Numbered from the stretch's first letter, positions 27,209 to 39,656 are shown. The stretch is 64,000 bases of DNA from Chiua virens (GCA_019787685.1 JAHNUO010000009.1:1860001-1924000), one strand, 5' to 3'. Notes: generated by a model not told the origin, from the letters alone. Translations and numbers: made by a program.

Positions 27209-28895
27209 TCACAAAGTCTCGTATATGTTGATGGAGCTAAATTCAAAGTACGCGTCAGTGAATGCTATCGGGTTGTCTGTCATCAGCTGATTAGCATTGA
27301 GGATCACAAGAATTCGTCTTCACCCACTGTTCACGTAGTCTGGAAATAGTGCGAAGACGTATGACTTAAGTCCGTCATTGGTTAAAAGGGACAAAACTAC
27401 ATACCAATGCAAGTCGAGGGGCACCCAGAAGCAGCATAAACAGCCGAGTTACCAGCCCAGTCGCCGCCTCCATGGCGATTGAGTCTCTTTCATACGAAGC
27501 TGTGGAGAGATACTCACAGAACGTGAGGTTGATAATGATGTTGTTCGCATCAAAGTGTGTTGCCAAGTCACAATCAGTGTTGGGGAAGTACGCAGCGGGC
27601 GTTCCCTGAATATAGCCTCGTGAAGCATTCCCGGAAGAGCAGGCGGCACCGCGACTTACCCAGAGATTGGTGTCGATGATAGGCGCGCCAGTGATCGCAT
27701 CAATGGGTGCTGATATATCACCACGCTGCCAGAACCAGATACTGATGTAGCTATTTGTGCGTTCCATGGCGTACCTGAACAGAATTTATGTTCAGCTTGT
27801 CAATGTCCAAGATTCAAGTAGTTACCATCCACCACCAGCGTTGTTGTAATCGGGACCGAAGCTATTATCGTCATATGTATATTGCACGCCGCATCCCGAA
27901 TTGCCATTGACTAATGATGATGAGCAACACTTTGAAGCGAGCAATCGGAATATCACACACCATCAGCGTAACAATTTGTAGTAACCGTAGTCCTGCACAA
28001 ACAATGAGAAAAGATCATCAAACTACACGCACTTGTCCTCACCCGAGCTGCGTGATACCAGAAGCAGGGATCGAACAGTCTAGGAAGCGCATATCAATCG
28101 ACAAATTCCGATCGAAGTGGCGGCTATACTGACTGGCACCCGTATGGAGTGTTGATTGGTTTGGTTCAACATCATTCACGCCCTCGACAATATCAACTTC
28201 ACCCTGTGAAAGTGGTGAGTGCCAGGAACTTGTGTGCCAATGTGTGGTCAAGTGACCGTACCCCATTAGGCCAGTTAGCTTCGTTTGTCTCCCAGACGGC
28301 CTGAATGCGATCATAAGCACTCGCCTTATCCACCCCACCAACGAAAAGTAGACAGCACTCACCGGCCACGTGCTTCAGCGAGCGTCAGTTATGTAAATCA
28401 AGAAATGCGACAAGCTCAAGTCAAACTTACCCGCAACCTTGTGGCATATGCGGCATATCGAAGCTTACGAAAACGACAACTTAACCAAATATGTCAACTT
28501 CCCGACGTGAGTATACGTACACCGCTACGTGAGTCGTATACTGGTTGTTTGTGCGGATGCGAACGGAATTCCGTCCCGGACCAGTCGGTGAGAGCACGGT
28601 AGTGTCATCTGCGCGCATGATAAAGGTGTCGAATGCCGCGTACGTGAGGTTCAGACTTTTAGCAGTCGTCTCGTTCACATAGTTCCTAGGTCAAGCGCAT
28701 GAAAAAATGGTCGCGAACAAGTGGACACGTCACCTACACGCGACCGTCCGTGGGGTCTGGGATAGCCTCAAAGTTGAAGGCATCGTAGAAACCCTCGCCG
28801 ACAATACGATCACAGATAGTGTATGTCCCGCCGGCCAACGCAGATCTAGCGAGGGACGAGAGAAAAAAGAGACTGTTTGTGGTCGAGAACTTCAT
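27209..28895 (-). CDS. Secreted glycoside hydrolase family 16 (laminarinase-like)
   Basis: Predicted endo-1,3(4)-beta-glucanase acting on beta-glucans outside the cell. Start at the ATG at 28,895: MKFSTTNSLFFLSS begins a clear signal peptide ending near SALAGG. It is followed by TYTICDRIVGEGFYDAFNFE, as in basidiomycete Lam16A-type enzymes. Next come LNLTYAAFDTFIMRADDTTV, GRNSVRIRTNN and a MPHMPQGCG segment. The catalytic GEVDIVEGVNDV has the E-x-D-x-x-E nucleophile and acid/base pattern. The C-terminal part has AMERTNSYISIWFWQRGDIS, YFPNTDCDLATHFDANNI and GDWAGNSAVYAASGCPSTC. A last exon (about 27,211-27,290) reads NPIAFTDAYFEFSSINIYE and stops at 27,209. The final splice pair could not be fixed. 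At least six short introns. Confidence 0.9.
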
Positions 28896-30424
28896 ATCGA
28901 CGGTGATGGAGCCGTAAGTGCGAGGGTGCGACGTCGACTGTAGTGTGCCAATTGCATAATATGTACGTATTTATGCACCCAGAACTCGGAACACCAATAT
29001 GGATACGATGGGAAGCTGCCCTGGACGGGCGATTCTCGGGGATGTTTCATTGGAAAAACCTCCAAGTGTGCATTTGGATCCGAGGCATTCCGGCGGTAGG
29101 CAGGATGAAGGAATGGTCCATGGCTACCTGCGTGCGCAGTCAGAAGCACGCGGAGGAGAAAGATCCACGCAATGATCTTTGCACGCAATGCACGTACTTC
29201 TTCCAGTGAAGACCAACCGCGCCAGCGCCTACTGATTGTCGACATAGTCGCGGTACCGTACGGGCCATCATTGAGTGAGAAAATCTAGCTTCAAATAGAC
29301 GCTGCGGGGTGAGGCTCACAATATTGCAGTCATGCGGAGCCCTGTGGCCACAGTTGGGGATGCACTCGTCATGGGTCCATATTCATCGTGGAATCGTTGG
29401 TGACTGCTTCATGCAAGGAGGGTCACATGCACCATTCAAACAGCTGCCGTGCGAATGATGTAGCAGACGCTCCTAGGCATGGCAAAGGTCAAAGTTAAGG
29501 TGCGTCAACTGCGCAGGTTATGCTCCTCAGGTGGCCGGTAGAGGCAGAAAGTTGAGTTTCCAGAGTCGATATCATGATGCAAAGAAATCCACCCTGCCAT
29601 AAGCCTCCTTGTCGCGAATACCTTTTTCGCGCCGGGTGTAAAACGCGGGTGAGAGTCAGTGACAGAAATTCACAGCATCCCTATCTTGAGCCCAAGACTT
29701 GCTGAAAATGTAACTCAGCATTGTGACTATCGCGGTGCGCCGCCAAGGCCCAAGCCTACGGATCACATTAGCGTGGGAAGAAATCGACATTCAGCCGCAG
29801 GGACTCGGTGAGGTCAACTTGCCAGTTTGGACCACCAGGTACCAGGCCCTTTGGTGCACCCTATTGAACTGATCCGTAGAACTCTGCCTGTGAACGCTTA
29901 CGCAGAAGTATCACCTCACTATGTGGAACAAATGTCCACATGTTGTGAGCTTGCCCCTGACGGGTGAGTAACTGGGTTTAAATTTATTGCCCCCGTCACC
30001 ATGACTTGCAAGAGGGAAGTCGAGCAGCTGCTGGCAATAATTATTGCAACCCTTTCAGAAATCTCTTTTACCTCGGGGGATGAGATACAGCCACCCGAAC
30101 ACAAGGACGTCATGGTGCGAGACTGAGTCCTCTGGATCTTTCGACGAACTTCTGACCCCTGTGAAATTTTAAGAACATCTGCATGACTTCGGAGCGTGGA
30201 ACTGACCACCAACCATGCCTTAATCAACCCCAATTCTCAGTTTACATTCTATTTCCCCCGATCGGATCAATCTACAAGTCCTCGTATACGGACGCTTTGG
30301 GTAGGGATTGAATTATAAGTTATGCTCCTGTTCCCACCATGCCTTATCTGGTGCCACACTGTTGAGCTGCTCGCCAACTCAAACGGGCGCTGTACTTCGC
30401 ATTAGGGTCGACGTTTTCACGCAC
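28896..30424. other. Intergenic region upstream of GH16 and 7TM gene 3
   Basis: About 1.5 kb between divergent genes. ORFs here are short and match nothing I recognise. The region presumably contains both promoters. Confidence 0.45.
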
Positions 30425-30433
30425 TATTATAAG
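30425..30433 (+). promoter_or_regulatory. TATA-like element of 7TM gene 3
   Basis: TATTATAAG lies about 60 bp upstream of the ATG at 30,490, as in the other two family members. Confidence 0.4.
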
Positions 30434-30489
30434 CATGATGATGTGTGTTCGACAACACCATTTTATCGTACACAACAGGTTTTCCCGTG

Positions 30490-31749
30490 ATGTCTGTCAA
30501 TAACCATCTCTTGAGGACAGAGGAGTCTATCATCAAAGATAGCCTGCAATCCCTCGTGATCCTTCACACCTTCTCTGTCCTCCTGATTCCTCTTCTGATC
30601 GCATTATTCTACTACTCCACTCCTCGTAGTCGTCGTCAACCTATTTTTATCCTTAATGTCCTTGCACTCTCGTTAGCTTTCATTGTAGGAGTAATCGGTG
30701 ATGCCATGAACGTAAGAGCCCCCGCATTTCTCAACGCACAAAGCTGCAGGAACTGATTACCGCTGTAGATGCATTCAATCCTGTCACCGAAAAACAGATG
30801 GTCTGCACAGGCGCGTTTTGTTCCAAGCTTCATATGTGCCGGTTTCACAGAACTAATGTTTAGTTCAGGTTCAAATTGCTATTGGGTTTACTGGGAGCTT
30901 CCAGGCAATGCTGGCGGACGCCATCTTGCTTGTTCGGCTCATAACAGTTCACCCTCCCAGTCGTATCGGCCGTCTTCGGTTCGCGCTGCTCATGTTCGTT
31001 CCAATAACACTCAAGGTCGCCCGCCTGATTAACCTCAGTTTGTACATCCACCAAATGAGCATTATCACACGGAACCCAAACGCCTTTGAACACGCTGCCA
31101 GTGCGTGGCTCACGTTACCATACGTGAAAATAGAATGGATTGCCCAAGTGGTGGACAACGGGTCAATGCCACATCCTTGCTGTCACGATCCACACTGAAG
31201 ATCTCTCACCCACAGCTATGTCTCCATCGCCTTCCTCTGGACAATTTGGCGATATAGAGCGAGGACGTCGTCAAGTGGACTTGTGTCTACTCTCACCTTC
31301 CGTCAATGTAACTTATCTCTGAGCACCGCTATCCTCGGACATCGCTGACCTTTTGAATAGCATCGTTTATGGAGCGCATCCGGATCCTGTTCCATCTCTC
31401 ACTCTCAAACTTTATCATCCCAACGATCATCTCGATCGTACAACTCGCCTTACTCTTCCAAATAGGTGCCGCAAACCCAGTCCTTCTGAACGACATTGCA
31501 TCTGTGAACACTAAGGTTAGTTCTTTCGGCGTCGTGTTTGCTACCGTATGGGCGGGCATGGAACATCGACGAGAGGCACAAATGTGTCCCAGCAATTTTC
31601 AGGCAGAACATGCACGCCGGCCCATGCAAGGGCTCGAGTCGGACATTACTCCACGCCCGCTGGTCAGCATAGCGTCCGTTGGAAATTATCAGAGCGATAT
31701 CACGAGTTCTACTTCAGAAAAGGTCACAGTCGATCAAAGTAGCCGATGA
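30490..31749 (+). CDS. Seven-transmembrane protein of unnamed fungal family, paralogue 3
   Basis: Divergent member of the family found at 9.6 and 12.5 kb. Exon 1 (MSVNNHLLRTEESIIK onwards) gives helices FSVLLIPLLIALFYYST and LSLAFIVGVIGDAMN, ending at a GTAAGA donor where the paralogues end. The middle exons contain ADAILLVRLITVHPPS, FALLMFVPITLKVARLINL and LPYVKIEWIAQVVDN, the equivalent of KIEWGTQMMDNT. The last exon (from about 31,366) has LSNFIIPTIISIVQLALLF and VSSFGVVFATVWAGMEHR. The cytoplasmic tail is longer than in copies 1 and 2 and Ser-rich, ending SEKVTVDQSSR. Conservation of intron positions shows common descent. The function is unknown. Location away from the tandem pair suggests an older duplication. 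Confidence 0.75.
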
Positions 31750-32101
31750 CGTTTACTGAGTGGTATTTGCTGGTCGTTAATGTCGTCCATATCGTCAGAC
31801 GATGATCTCGTGGGTGTGATATTCCTTCTCTTTCGCGGCAAACGAAGATAAGCCTCGCGGATCAGAAATTGAAATCCAGTAATCTCTACGTCTAGTTTAG
31901 AAACAAAGTGGTCCTCGACGCGAGTGTGTATATCATACATGACATAATTTATGAGACTGCCTAATCAAATATGGAAGTCATCATAGAAAGACGACACAAT
32001 GTGAGGGATCTCGTGCAAAACAAATATTATGTAGAAGGTACACTTGATCACTCTGAACACTGCCGGTGAACAGGCGACGGGGATAGATCCGTTAAAAAGG
32101 A
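31750..32101. other. Short gap between 7TM gene 3 and tRNA
   Basis: Contains a 68-codon minus ORF with no recognisable motif. Nothing else seen. Confidence 0.35.
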
Positions 32102-32181
32102 TGCCCACTGGCTGGATTGAACAACCGACCTCATCATAATCGATTTACAAGTGACGCGCTCTACCACTGAGCTAAGCGGGC
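32102..32181 (-). tRNA. tRNA-Thr (anticodon TGT) with 8-nt intron
   Basis: The reverse complement folds as a tRNA. The acceptor stem GCCCGCT pairs with AGTGGGC (one G-U). The D arm is GCTC-AGTGGTA-GAGC, the anticodon stem CGTCA pairs with TGATG, and the anticodon loop starts CTTGTA with TGT at positions 34-36. The T arm is GGTTG-TTCAATC-CAGCC and the discriminator is A. An 8-nt insert (AATCGATT) lies one base 3' of the anticodon, the canonical place for a nuclear tRNA intron. CCA is not encoded, as expected in eukaryotes. Confidence 0.9.
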
Positions 32182-32357
32182 TCAATAATCTTTCGCGATC
32201 TGACAGATGAATCAGGATTGAACTAACTCTGGAGAAACGTAACTCTTGGATTGTTTTTTCGGGTGCACATTCGTTATTATTCTGTAGTATCGTGCTACTC
32301 GCGGATAAAAGAAAGGCTCGAGACATTCCCACACATGTACCCTAAGGAACTTACAGC

Positions 32358-33097
32358 CTATGCAGTCCAAACCTTGGTGATCAGCTCGGTTAAACCTAAT
32401 GTGGGACTCAGTTCCGAACCCGCTCACACGACATCGGAACGCTCGGAAAAACCCACCAATGTCGTTCGTGTTGAACTGGTAAACGCCGACCAAAACGCCG
32501 ACAGTTGCGGCCCTAAGCGTCCAGGACGTCAGAGGGCCGATGATGGGGAACTTGCGTTTATGAAGATAGTCGACGAGGATGGCATCGAACTGCACGCCCG
32601 GAAGTTAGTTATGTCAAGTGTTTACGACGATTCTGGATGGTCCATACCCCGATATGACTGTGCATCACGAGTGAAATGCCGAGGAGACCGTCAAGAACGG
32701 GGTAAGCCGTTCCGGACGTGGCAAATGCTGCCGCAGTCATAGGGAGAAGGGCTGCAGAGAGAAGACGCTCAAACGCCCAATGATAGGAACCATGGGACTT
32801 TGAGGGTGGAGGGAAGGTTGTTGGGTCGTTGACAGTTCCCTTGTAGATCGCTAAAAGTGATTATGCATCAAGACATGATATTGAATGAGATAGATAGTGT
32901 TCAACTCACGTCCACCAGGAACATATTGGGCAGTCGAGCTGGCGGCATGTCTTACTATGACCACACGTGAGTTATCTTTCTAGCTTGTGACAGACTGCGA
33001 GGAGCATACCTTGGAGTGCCGAGCGCAAAGCACTGCGGCCGGTGGTAGAAGCAAATGTTCTGGGCAAAGTTGAACGCAATAAAAACGATGCAGACAT
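32358..33097 (-). CDS. SDH4: Succinate dehydrogenase small membrane anchor (CybS)
   Basis: Membrane-anchor subunit of mitochondrial complex II, involved in haem b and ubiquinone binding. The ATG at 33,097 opens a basic, Ser-rich leader (MSASFLLRSTLPRTFASTTG) typical of mitochondrial import. A GTATGC intron joins it to VRHAASSTAQYVPGG. The next exon reads IYKGTVNDPTTFPPPSKSHG, then YHWAFERLLSAALLPMTAAA, LDGLLGISLVMHSHIG, VDYLHKRKFPIIGPLTSW and TLRAATVGVLVGVYQFNTND. The last exon, after a GTGGGT...CATTAG intron, is LTELITKVWTA, with the stop at 32,358-32,360. The conserved HSHIG histidine (haem ligand region) and the D-Y motif are intact. All joins fit GT-AG rules, so the gene appears complete and functional. 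Confidence 0.93.
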
Positions 33098-33454
33098 TGT
33101 CGAGGATGGGAGTGGAACCAAGGGAGTGAATGAACAATTGTGCGGGCGTGGATAACTTGGTCTCCGTGGAAGGTTAGGCCAATCACGTGGCTCCGGTTGC
33201 AGCCGACAAAGCGTTACCTACTTTGGACAATACCCCATCATTATTTATTTTTGTAAATGTTTACATACATTGCAGTTCGTGATGTTGGTTACGACGCCAG
33301 CGCCGCGATCGGAAGCCAGAGGCACGCAAAGTTTATGTAAATTCCCCGATGGCCGTGCTAGCATCATAGCCATCCTTCAACTTTTGTTTATCACCAAAAT
33401 TTTCCTGTGCCAACAACTCGGACAACCGTCACGCAAAGGTTCACTCCACGTAGC

Positions 33455-35209
33455 ATGGGAGCGTTTTTGTTTGTAATTATAGGCCTTTTGACTCTGTCTA
33501 CTGTTAAAGTTCAGGCTGGTAATACAACGTGCGCCGGAAACCTCACAGATTGGTGTGTTCCATCTTTCGTCGTGCCTTTACACACGTCTCATTGTTGGGC
33601 AGGTACACTAACGCAGTCGGCGAAACCGCCTGTGAGATAAATAGCCTCTGGCCCTTGGGAATTTTTTTTTTACTGATACGGATTACAGGCGAAACATACC
33701 AGCGATTGAGGCAGATATGCAATTCAAACTGTGCGCGAAAAGAATGTTTGCTACGTGATTTAGTAACATTATATTGTCTTTTCATCCACCAGATGAAGTC
33801 CCCAATTTTCGCCCGAATACTCCCGGCGATCAATGTGATGATCAGCTACGTCCGTCGCTTCCTTGCCGATACAGGGTTGTGTACTTAAACACACCCCGTA
33901 GAGGATTGTTGTTGTAATTCCATTGCATGGGCTCTGAGTATGCTCTGCATGAAGTATGTGCCTGGTTCGTAATTCTGCGTAAACCTTCTTATTCATCATA
34001 GCTGCCAATGGGACGTCGTAGGCGGTTCAATGATCGGTATTGATGCCGGTCGGTACCATGACTTCTTGACACTCATCGATGTTGATTATATTTTAGGTGT
34101 GGGTGCCTACCAGTTGTATCGTAATGCCACCGGGAAATGGTGTAGTCCCGGCACAAACCAGTCGTAGGTGTCATTTCTATTCCTCTAGGTGGCGCTGATC
34201 TTCTGATAGGCTACCCACAGCCGTTCAATCGGCCGTCTGCAATACTGGTATCAAGCTGGACAATTTCTTGTACGAACTTTTTTGGGACAAGGGTGATTGG
34301 TACGAGCTCCACAATTGTGGTTGAGAAACTACTCGAGACATTCTGTTACACAGGTATTTGTAAGTTTCTTGGCCCATTTTCAGGCTTCGCTTCCTCGATT
34401 TCTGAGGGCCTACTCAGTGTCTATACCATGGAATATGCGGGTGAGGAGAAAGCAGAATATAATAACAACACATTCACCCATTGCAACTCAACGACATCCA
34501 TAACTTCCACGCTCCCTGTGTTAATGGCATCGATAACTGCTTTTACTTCTCCATCTGCACCTCCGACGACTACATCATCTACAACCTCCACTTCTGAATC
34601 ATCCTCATCACCGCACTGCAAACACTGCAAACGTTGTTGGAGGTGTCGTTGGAGGAATAGCTGGATTGGCGCTTATACTCGGCACAGGTTTTGCCTGTTG
34701 GAGAAGGCGTAGCCGGCGCCGTGACCAACTTGATCCAATATTATTGAACGTAGATAATGGAGTGGCGCAGATGTCTGCTGCCATACCGTACACTCGCCCA
34801 TCCCTAGGTAAGCATGTATTCTATTTGATTCATGTCTATGTCACTCATGCCACCGTCCCGATGAATATAAGATCATTCCGCTCAGACCTCCTCTGGCATA
34901 GGACCACAGAGCAGGTTTCGATTTGCTTATACAGACATGTCTTCCGATGGTGTACCGCGCTCAGATCTGAGCTCTTCACGCGATGCACCTGGTATTGCGC
35001 TACCTGATCCGCCGACCGAATTGATGCCGCATGAGGATTTTGGTCACGTACCATCACTATATCGTTCGGATTCGGGGAGACCCCCTCCGGCGTACAATCC
35101 GAACTGGGAGGGACCGCGTCGTCCTCGAGGTCGTCCGCTGCCTCAACTCATGGTCGCGGACGCAATATCATCTCCACCCCCAGGAGCCTCGCAATCACAG
35201 CTGAAATAA
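33455..35209 (+). pseudogene. Cys-rich single-pass membrane glycoprotein, copy 1 (frameshifted)
   Basis: First of a tandem pair. A signal-peptide-like start (MGAFLFVIIGLLTLSTVKVQ) leads to AGNTTCAGNLTDW. Spliced exons then give YTNAVGETAC, ETYQRLRQICNSN, a CCCNS cluster and CQWDVVGGSMIGID, followed by a Ser/Thr-rich stalk (SAPPTTTSSTTSTSES). The transmembrane helix (GGIAGLALILGTGFACW) and the tail PAYNPNWEGPRRPRGRP are present in another frame. Relative to copy 2 there is one extra base near 34,618 (CACTGCAAAC against CACTCAAAC) that puts stalk and helix out of frame. The ATG used by copy 2 is ACG here, although a usable ATG follows. This copy is therefore probably inactive unless the sequence has an error. 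The family is unknown; the layout resembles fungal wall-stress sensors or mucin-like proteins. Confidence 0.6.
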
Positions 35210-35696
35210 TTATCATTCTGCTGCTTTGTAATCCTTGCGTCACTTTCAATGTTCTTTTTGTGCACTACCTTGGCCAATGTAATGATTGGATGCTTTCATT
35301 TCTTACTTACGAACATCCGAACATATGATGCTTGTGACGCAGTTAGATTCTGGTGACTTGCCAGTTGCGATACTACATAGCGCATTGATTCGCAATGCAT
35401 CGCGGCCCGCGGCGGCCCCAACATTGGCTACTTTGAGTGTCAGGCACAACTTGTCTTTTCTAGCTTGGACTCCGAAGTCAGGTCAACGTTTCAACGTAAC
35501 GTCCAACTGTGCAATTGTGCAACATGCCACTGGCAGGCGATATCTTCCACGTGTAGTACTTGTAAGCTGAACGCTTTACAAAATTGTTCGCATGCCAGCA
35601 ATGGGGCCGTGCTATAGCCGTCCACTAGCATTCGACTTCTATCCTGGACCATCACTAAAACGTTTCACTGTGCCAACAGCGACTCGGACGACAGTC

Positions 35697-37491
35697 ATGC
35701 AAAGGCTCACTCCATGCAGCATCGGAGTTCTTGCCACATTTGCAATTACAGGCCTTTTGACCTTTTCTCCTGTAGATGTTCGGGCTGGAAACACAACGTG
35801 TGCAGGAAATCTCACAGATTGGTGTGTCCCACCTTCCGTCCAGGCACGGTCTAGCAACATTCACATGTCTTATTGCTCGGCAGGTACACTAATGCAGTCG
35901 GCGAAACCGCCTGTGAGAAGCAACCTCAGGCTCTGGCATTATTATAATAAATTTACTGATGCAGAATTCAGGCGAAACGTACCAGCGATTGAGGCAAATA
36001 TGCAATTCAAACTGTGCGCAAAAATCGTATCTGTCGTGTGCTTGGTTCACATTACGGTGTCTTTTCATCCACCAGATAAGGTCCCCAATTTTCGCCCGAA
36101 TACCCCCGGCGATCAATGCGATGATTTACTACGTCTGTCAGCTTTCTTGCCCATGCAAACTCGTGGCTCTGTACTCAAATCCACCTCGTAGAGAATTGCT
36201 GTTGTAATTCTGTCTCATGGGCTCTGAGTATGCTCTGCATGAAGTATGTGCCCGATTCGTAATCCTGCGTAAACATTCTTATTCATCATAGCTGCCAATG
36301 GGACGTCGTAGACGGTCCAATGAATGGTATTGATGCCGGTTGGTACCATGACTTCTTGATACTCATCGATGTTGATTATATTTTAGGTGTGGGTGCCTAC
36401 CAGTTGTATCGTAATGCCACTGGGAAGTGGTGTAGTCCTGCAACAAACCAGTCGTAAGTGTCATTTCAGACCTCTAGGTGGCGCTGATATCCTGATAGGC
36501 TACCCACAGACGTTCAGTTGGCTGCCTGCAGTACTGGTATCAAATTGAACAATTTCCTGTATGATCTTTTTTGGGACAAGGGTGACTGGTACGAGCTTCA
36601 TACTTGTGGTTGAGAACTTCTCAAGAACTTCTGTTGCACAGGTATTTGTAAGTTTTCGGCCATCCTCAGACTTAAGTACGTCGGTTGTTGAAAGTTCATA
36701 CAGTGTCTACACCATGGAATATGCGGGTGAACAGCCAGGGGGATTTAATAATTACACGGTCACCCATTGCGACTCAACGATATCCACAACGTCCGCGGTT
36801 CCAGTCGTAACGTTATCGATAACTGCTGCTACTTCTCCATCTGCACCACCGACGACTGCAACATCTACAACATCTACTTCCACGTCGTTCTCATCGTCGC
36901 ACTCAAACACTGCGAGCATTGTTGGAGGTGTCGTTGGAGGTGTAGCTGGGCTGGCATTGATACTCAGCACAGGCTTTGTCTGTTGGAGAAAGCGCCACCA
37001 GCACCAACCTGCTCCAATAATAGACATGGATGACGGGGTAGCGGCGATGTCTATCGTCACACCGTACCCTTACCCATCCCAAGGTAAGCATACAAGCCGT
37101 CTGATTCATGTTTGCATCAGTCATGTAATCGTCCCGACCAATACCAGATCATTCTGCTCAGACATCCTCTGGGGCGACACCAAAGCACAGGTTTCGATCA
37201 GTTTATACAGGTATCTCTTCGGACGGCGTGCCACACTCAAATGTGAGCGCTTCAGACCCCTCCCAAAGTATATCTGGTGTCGTGCGATCTGGTTCGCCGA
37301 CCGAACCGGCTCGGCACGAGGACTTGGGACCCATACCATCATTACACCGTTCGGATTCCGGGAGACTCCCTCCGGCGTACAACCCCGACTGGGAAGGATT
37401 GCGTGGTCTGCCAATTCGTCCACTGCCTGAACCTATGACCACGGACGCGACATCGGGACCCCCGGGGGCCTCGCAACGGAAGCTGAAATAA
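35697..37491 (+). CDS. Cys-rich, Ser/Thr-rich single-pass membrane protein, copy 2
   Basis: Intact member of the tandem pair, about 2.27 kb downstream of copy 1. The ATG at 35,697 begins MQRLTPCSIGVLATFAITGL, a signal peptide. The ectodomain has paired cysteines (NTTCAGNLTDW, GETAC, RQICNSN, DQCDDL, NCCCNS, LCMNCQWD) and several N-glycosylation sites. A Ser/Thr-rich stalk (TSPSAPPTTATSTTSTST) precedes one transmembrane helix (IVGGVVGGVAGLALILSTGF) and a basic stop-transfer CWRKRHQHQ. The cytoplasmic tail contains RSDSGRLPPAYNPDWEG. Introns are short and match copy 1. By layout it could be a cell-surface sensor, but I do not recognise the ectodomain and infer only location. The stop is at 37,491. 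Confidence 0.65.
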
Positions 37492-38616
37492 TTATCATCC
37501 ATCTGCTCTGTGGTTCTTGCGTCGAGCACGAGTGTTGTACCATTGATATCATATTGATCAGCATTCCTGCTGGCTGCACCTTTATCATGCCAGACCAATT
37601 GGTCGATTGATTCTGTTGATCTTTTTTACTTTCCGCACATAGCACCATGTTATACTTATATTCTCCATAGTGTGTGTTATGAGCGAGCTAATCACACAAT
37701 GACATGCCCAGACAGAGGGTATAGAAGCTTAAACGAACCCTCATATACATAGGACTCAGTGTCTCACTCCACTCCATCGCCGGGTAACTCACGTCAAGTA
37801 CTATGCGGAATTCAATGTCAGGAAATCACGTCCGTCAATGTTCCGATGCCAACGCCTGCCCCTCAAGGCCTCACGTCCCAATCTCTCACTGTACAGTCGA
37901 AATAGCAGGTAGCAGTTTTGCCGTTCCACATTCACCACCATGACCTGCAGGACAGTCATACCTGAATCACACATATCCAGCCGCCCTGTTGCTCTCATCC
38001 ACTAATGCCTTGACTGTCTGCGCAATTTAAACTGCACCCTGTGCAAATGATGGTACACGAGTTGCATGTACGAAGCGGAAAACAGTGACCGGTCCCACTC
38101 ACAGGCGTATCGGAATGACAGCAGATGGATACCTCGGAGACGTTCTGACCGATAAGCAAGTATGTGCCGCCAACTGTGGTCACCACGTGCAACTGGAGCA
38201 AGTTTTGAACCTAACGTGCAAACCAGTCAGATCAGCTCGTGACATGGGCTCATCCCGTCCTTGAAAAAGACGTACTCATTGTTGGATGACATTGAGTGGA
38301 ACAGGGTCATGCTTCCTACAGATTATCAGCAAGTCGGCGCCGGTCGTGTCAAGGAAGTGTTACTTTGTGATCAACAACTTTCCTTTGTCACTATAGTCAA
38401 GGTCTGCGAATCATTCTGTGTCATTCGCTGTGAGCGATATCCGCGCCGACAGGCATGCAAGGAAAGGATATGCTACCCGCAATGAATGACACACCCAACT
38501 CTTCAGTCGTGTGTTGGTGAGCAGTGCCCGCGAGGCCCACGAAGGCGAGGCCCATGTCGGGGCGTGGGGCCCCACGACCAGTGAAAACGTTGGCCATGCC
38601 CACGACAGCATGGGCG
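37492..38616. other. Unassigned region, possible minus-strand gene remnants
   Basis: Minus-strand frames such as VVTTVGGTYLLIGQNVSEVS (about 38,100-38,200) and GLAFVGLAGTAHQHTTEELG (about 38,500) look protein-like, but I could not link them by splicing or name them. The segment ends abruptly at the left 473-bp repeat, so a gene may have been cut there. Confidence 0.3.
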
Positions 38617-39089
38617 AGGTTAGTTTAATTCAAACCAACTAGGCCAGTATGTCTAGGACGAGTGAAATAGAGCAACAGGTTAAGGGAACCACCCTTTACC
38701 TCCCTGTTTCGTTAGGTACTCATCAGGCTCTATTCTTGATAGTATATTTGAACATGTAGACTCACGGGGGTTTATATACCTTTAGACCTGTGATTTCGGC
38801 AACTTGCGGGATAAGCTGATTCGACGATAAGACACAACGGGACGGACCTCAAAACCTAAAAATATTCCAGTAGATCCGCTCTATCTCCTGTGCCCCTGAC
38901 TGCGTTTTTAATACCCGCTATCTTGATAACGGTGACAGTTGATTCCCGTCTATTGACAGCGAACCTTATCGGAGATTGATGAAACTCTAAATGACGTGAG
39001 TTCCCCGTTGCGTGAGAAACAAACCCTAAACGTCCTAATATTAAACCAAAACCTTGTGTGACGTGAGAACGCCACTCCGTGAGAGAATT
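38617..39089 (+). repeat. 473-bp direct repeat, left copy
   Basis: Matches 56,377-56,849 in the same orientation with a constant offset of 17,760 bp, no indels and 13 mismatches by eye (about 97% identity). It begins AGGTTAGTTTAA and ends GAGAGAATT. It contains several GACGTGAG or GCGTGAGA motifs and an AAACCCTAAA. It has no ORF, no terminal inverted repeat and no TG...CA ends. No target-site duplication is visible on either side. Confidence 0.95.
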
Positions 39090-39161
39090 AGTTAGGTTAT
39101 GAGCACATTTTACACTCCCTAGGGTCTAGTTTTTTCTGTTTTTCTGATATTATACTCATGA

Positions 39162-39471
39162 CATGTCCCTCCTAGAGGGACATCCTACACATGGGTAAAA
39201 CACCCTAGCTTATGTGATCTCTAGAGCTTCAATATCTGATATGTCCCTCTAGGAAGGACACTCACACATGGAAAGAATTGTGATGTGATGTCTTCTGTAT
39301 ATCACAAAGTATATGTCCCTCTTGGAAGGACAACTACACACAGGGATTACATTTATAAGTGATTGTCATTCTTGACTATGTTCTGTCCTTCCAGGAAGGA
39401 CAGCCAGAGATGGGCATAATGCTGACTAATTGAGATCTGACAGTAGACATGTCCCTCCAAGAAGGACATGC
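39162..39471. repeat. Array of five short palindromes, about 70-bp spacing
   Basis: Near-palindromes of about 20 bp centre at roughly 39,172, 39,250, 39,321, 39,392 and 39,459. Examples are TGTCCTTCCAGGAAGGACA (perfect) and ATGTCCCTCCTAGAGGGACA. Spacers of about 50 bp share a CACATGGG-like motif. The spacing matches the palindrome arrays further right. Confidence 0.75.
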
Positions 39472-39656
39472 TACAGGCCACAGTGATATTCTAGTACATT
39501 TTTACAAATAGATGGGGGTTAGACTATGGTTCGGGTAAGGAAATGAAGATGTGTATGGCGCACTTCAAGATATATGTGATATGCGCAGAATATAATAATA
39601 CATTGTTTGGACTAGACAGACAAGGCAACCCGCACACTTCAAGGGGTACATGATTT

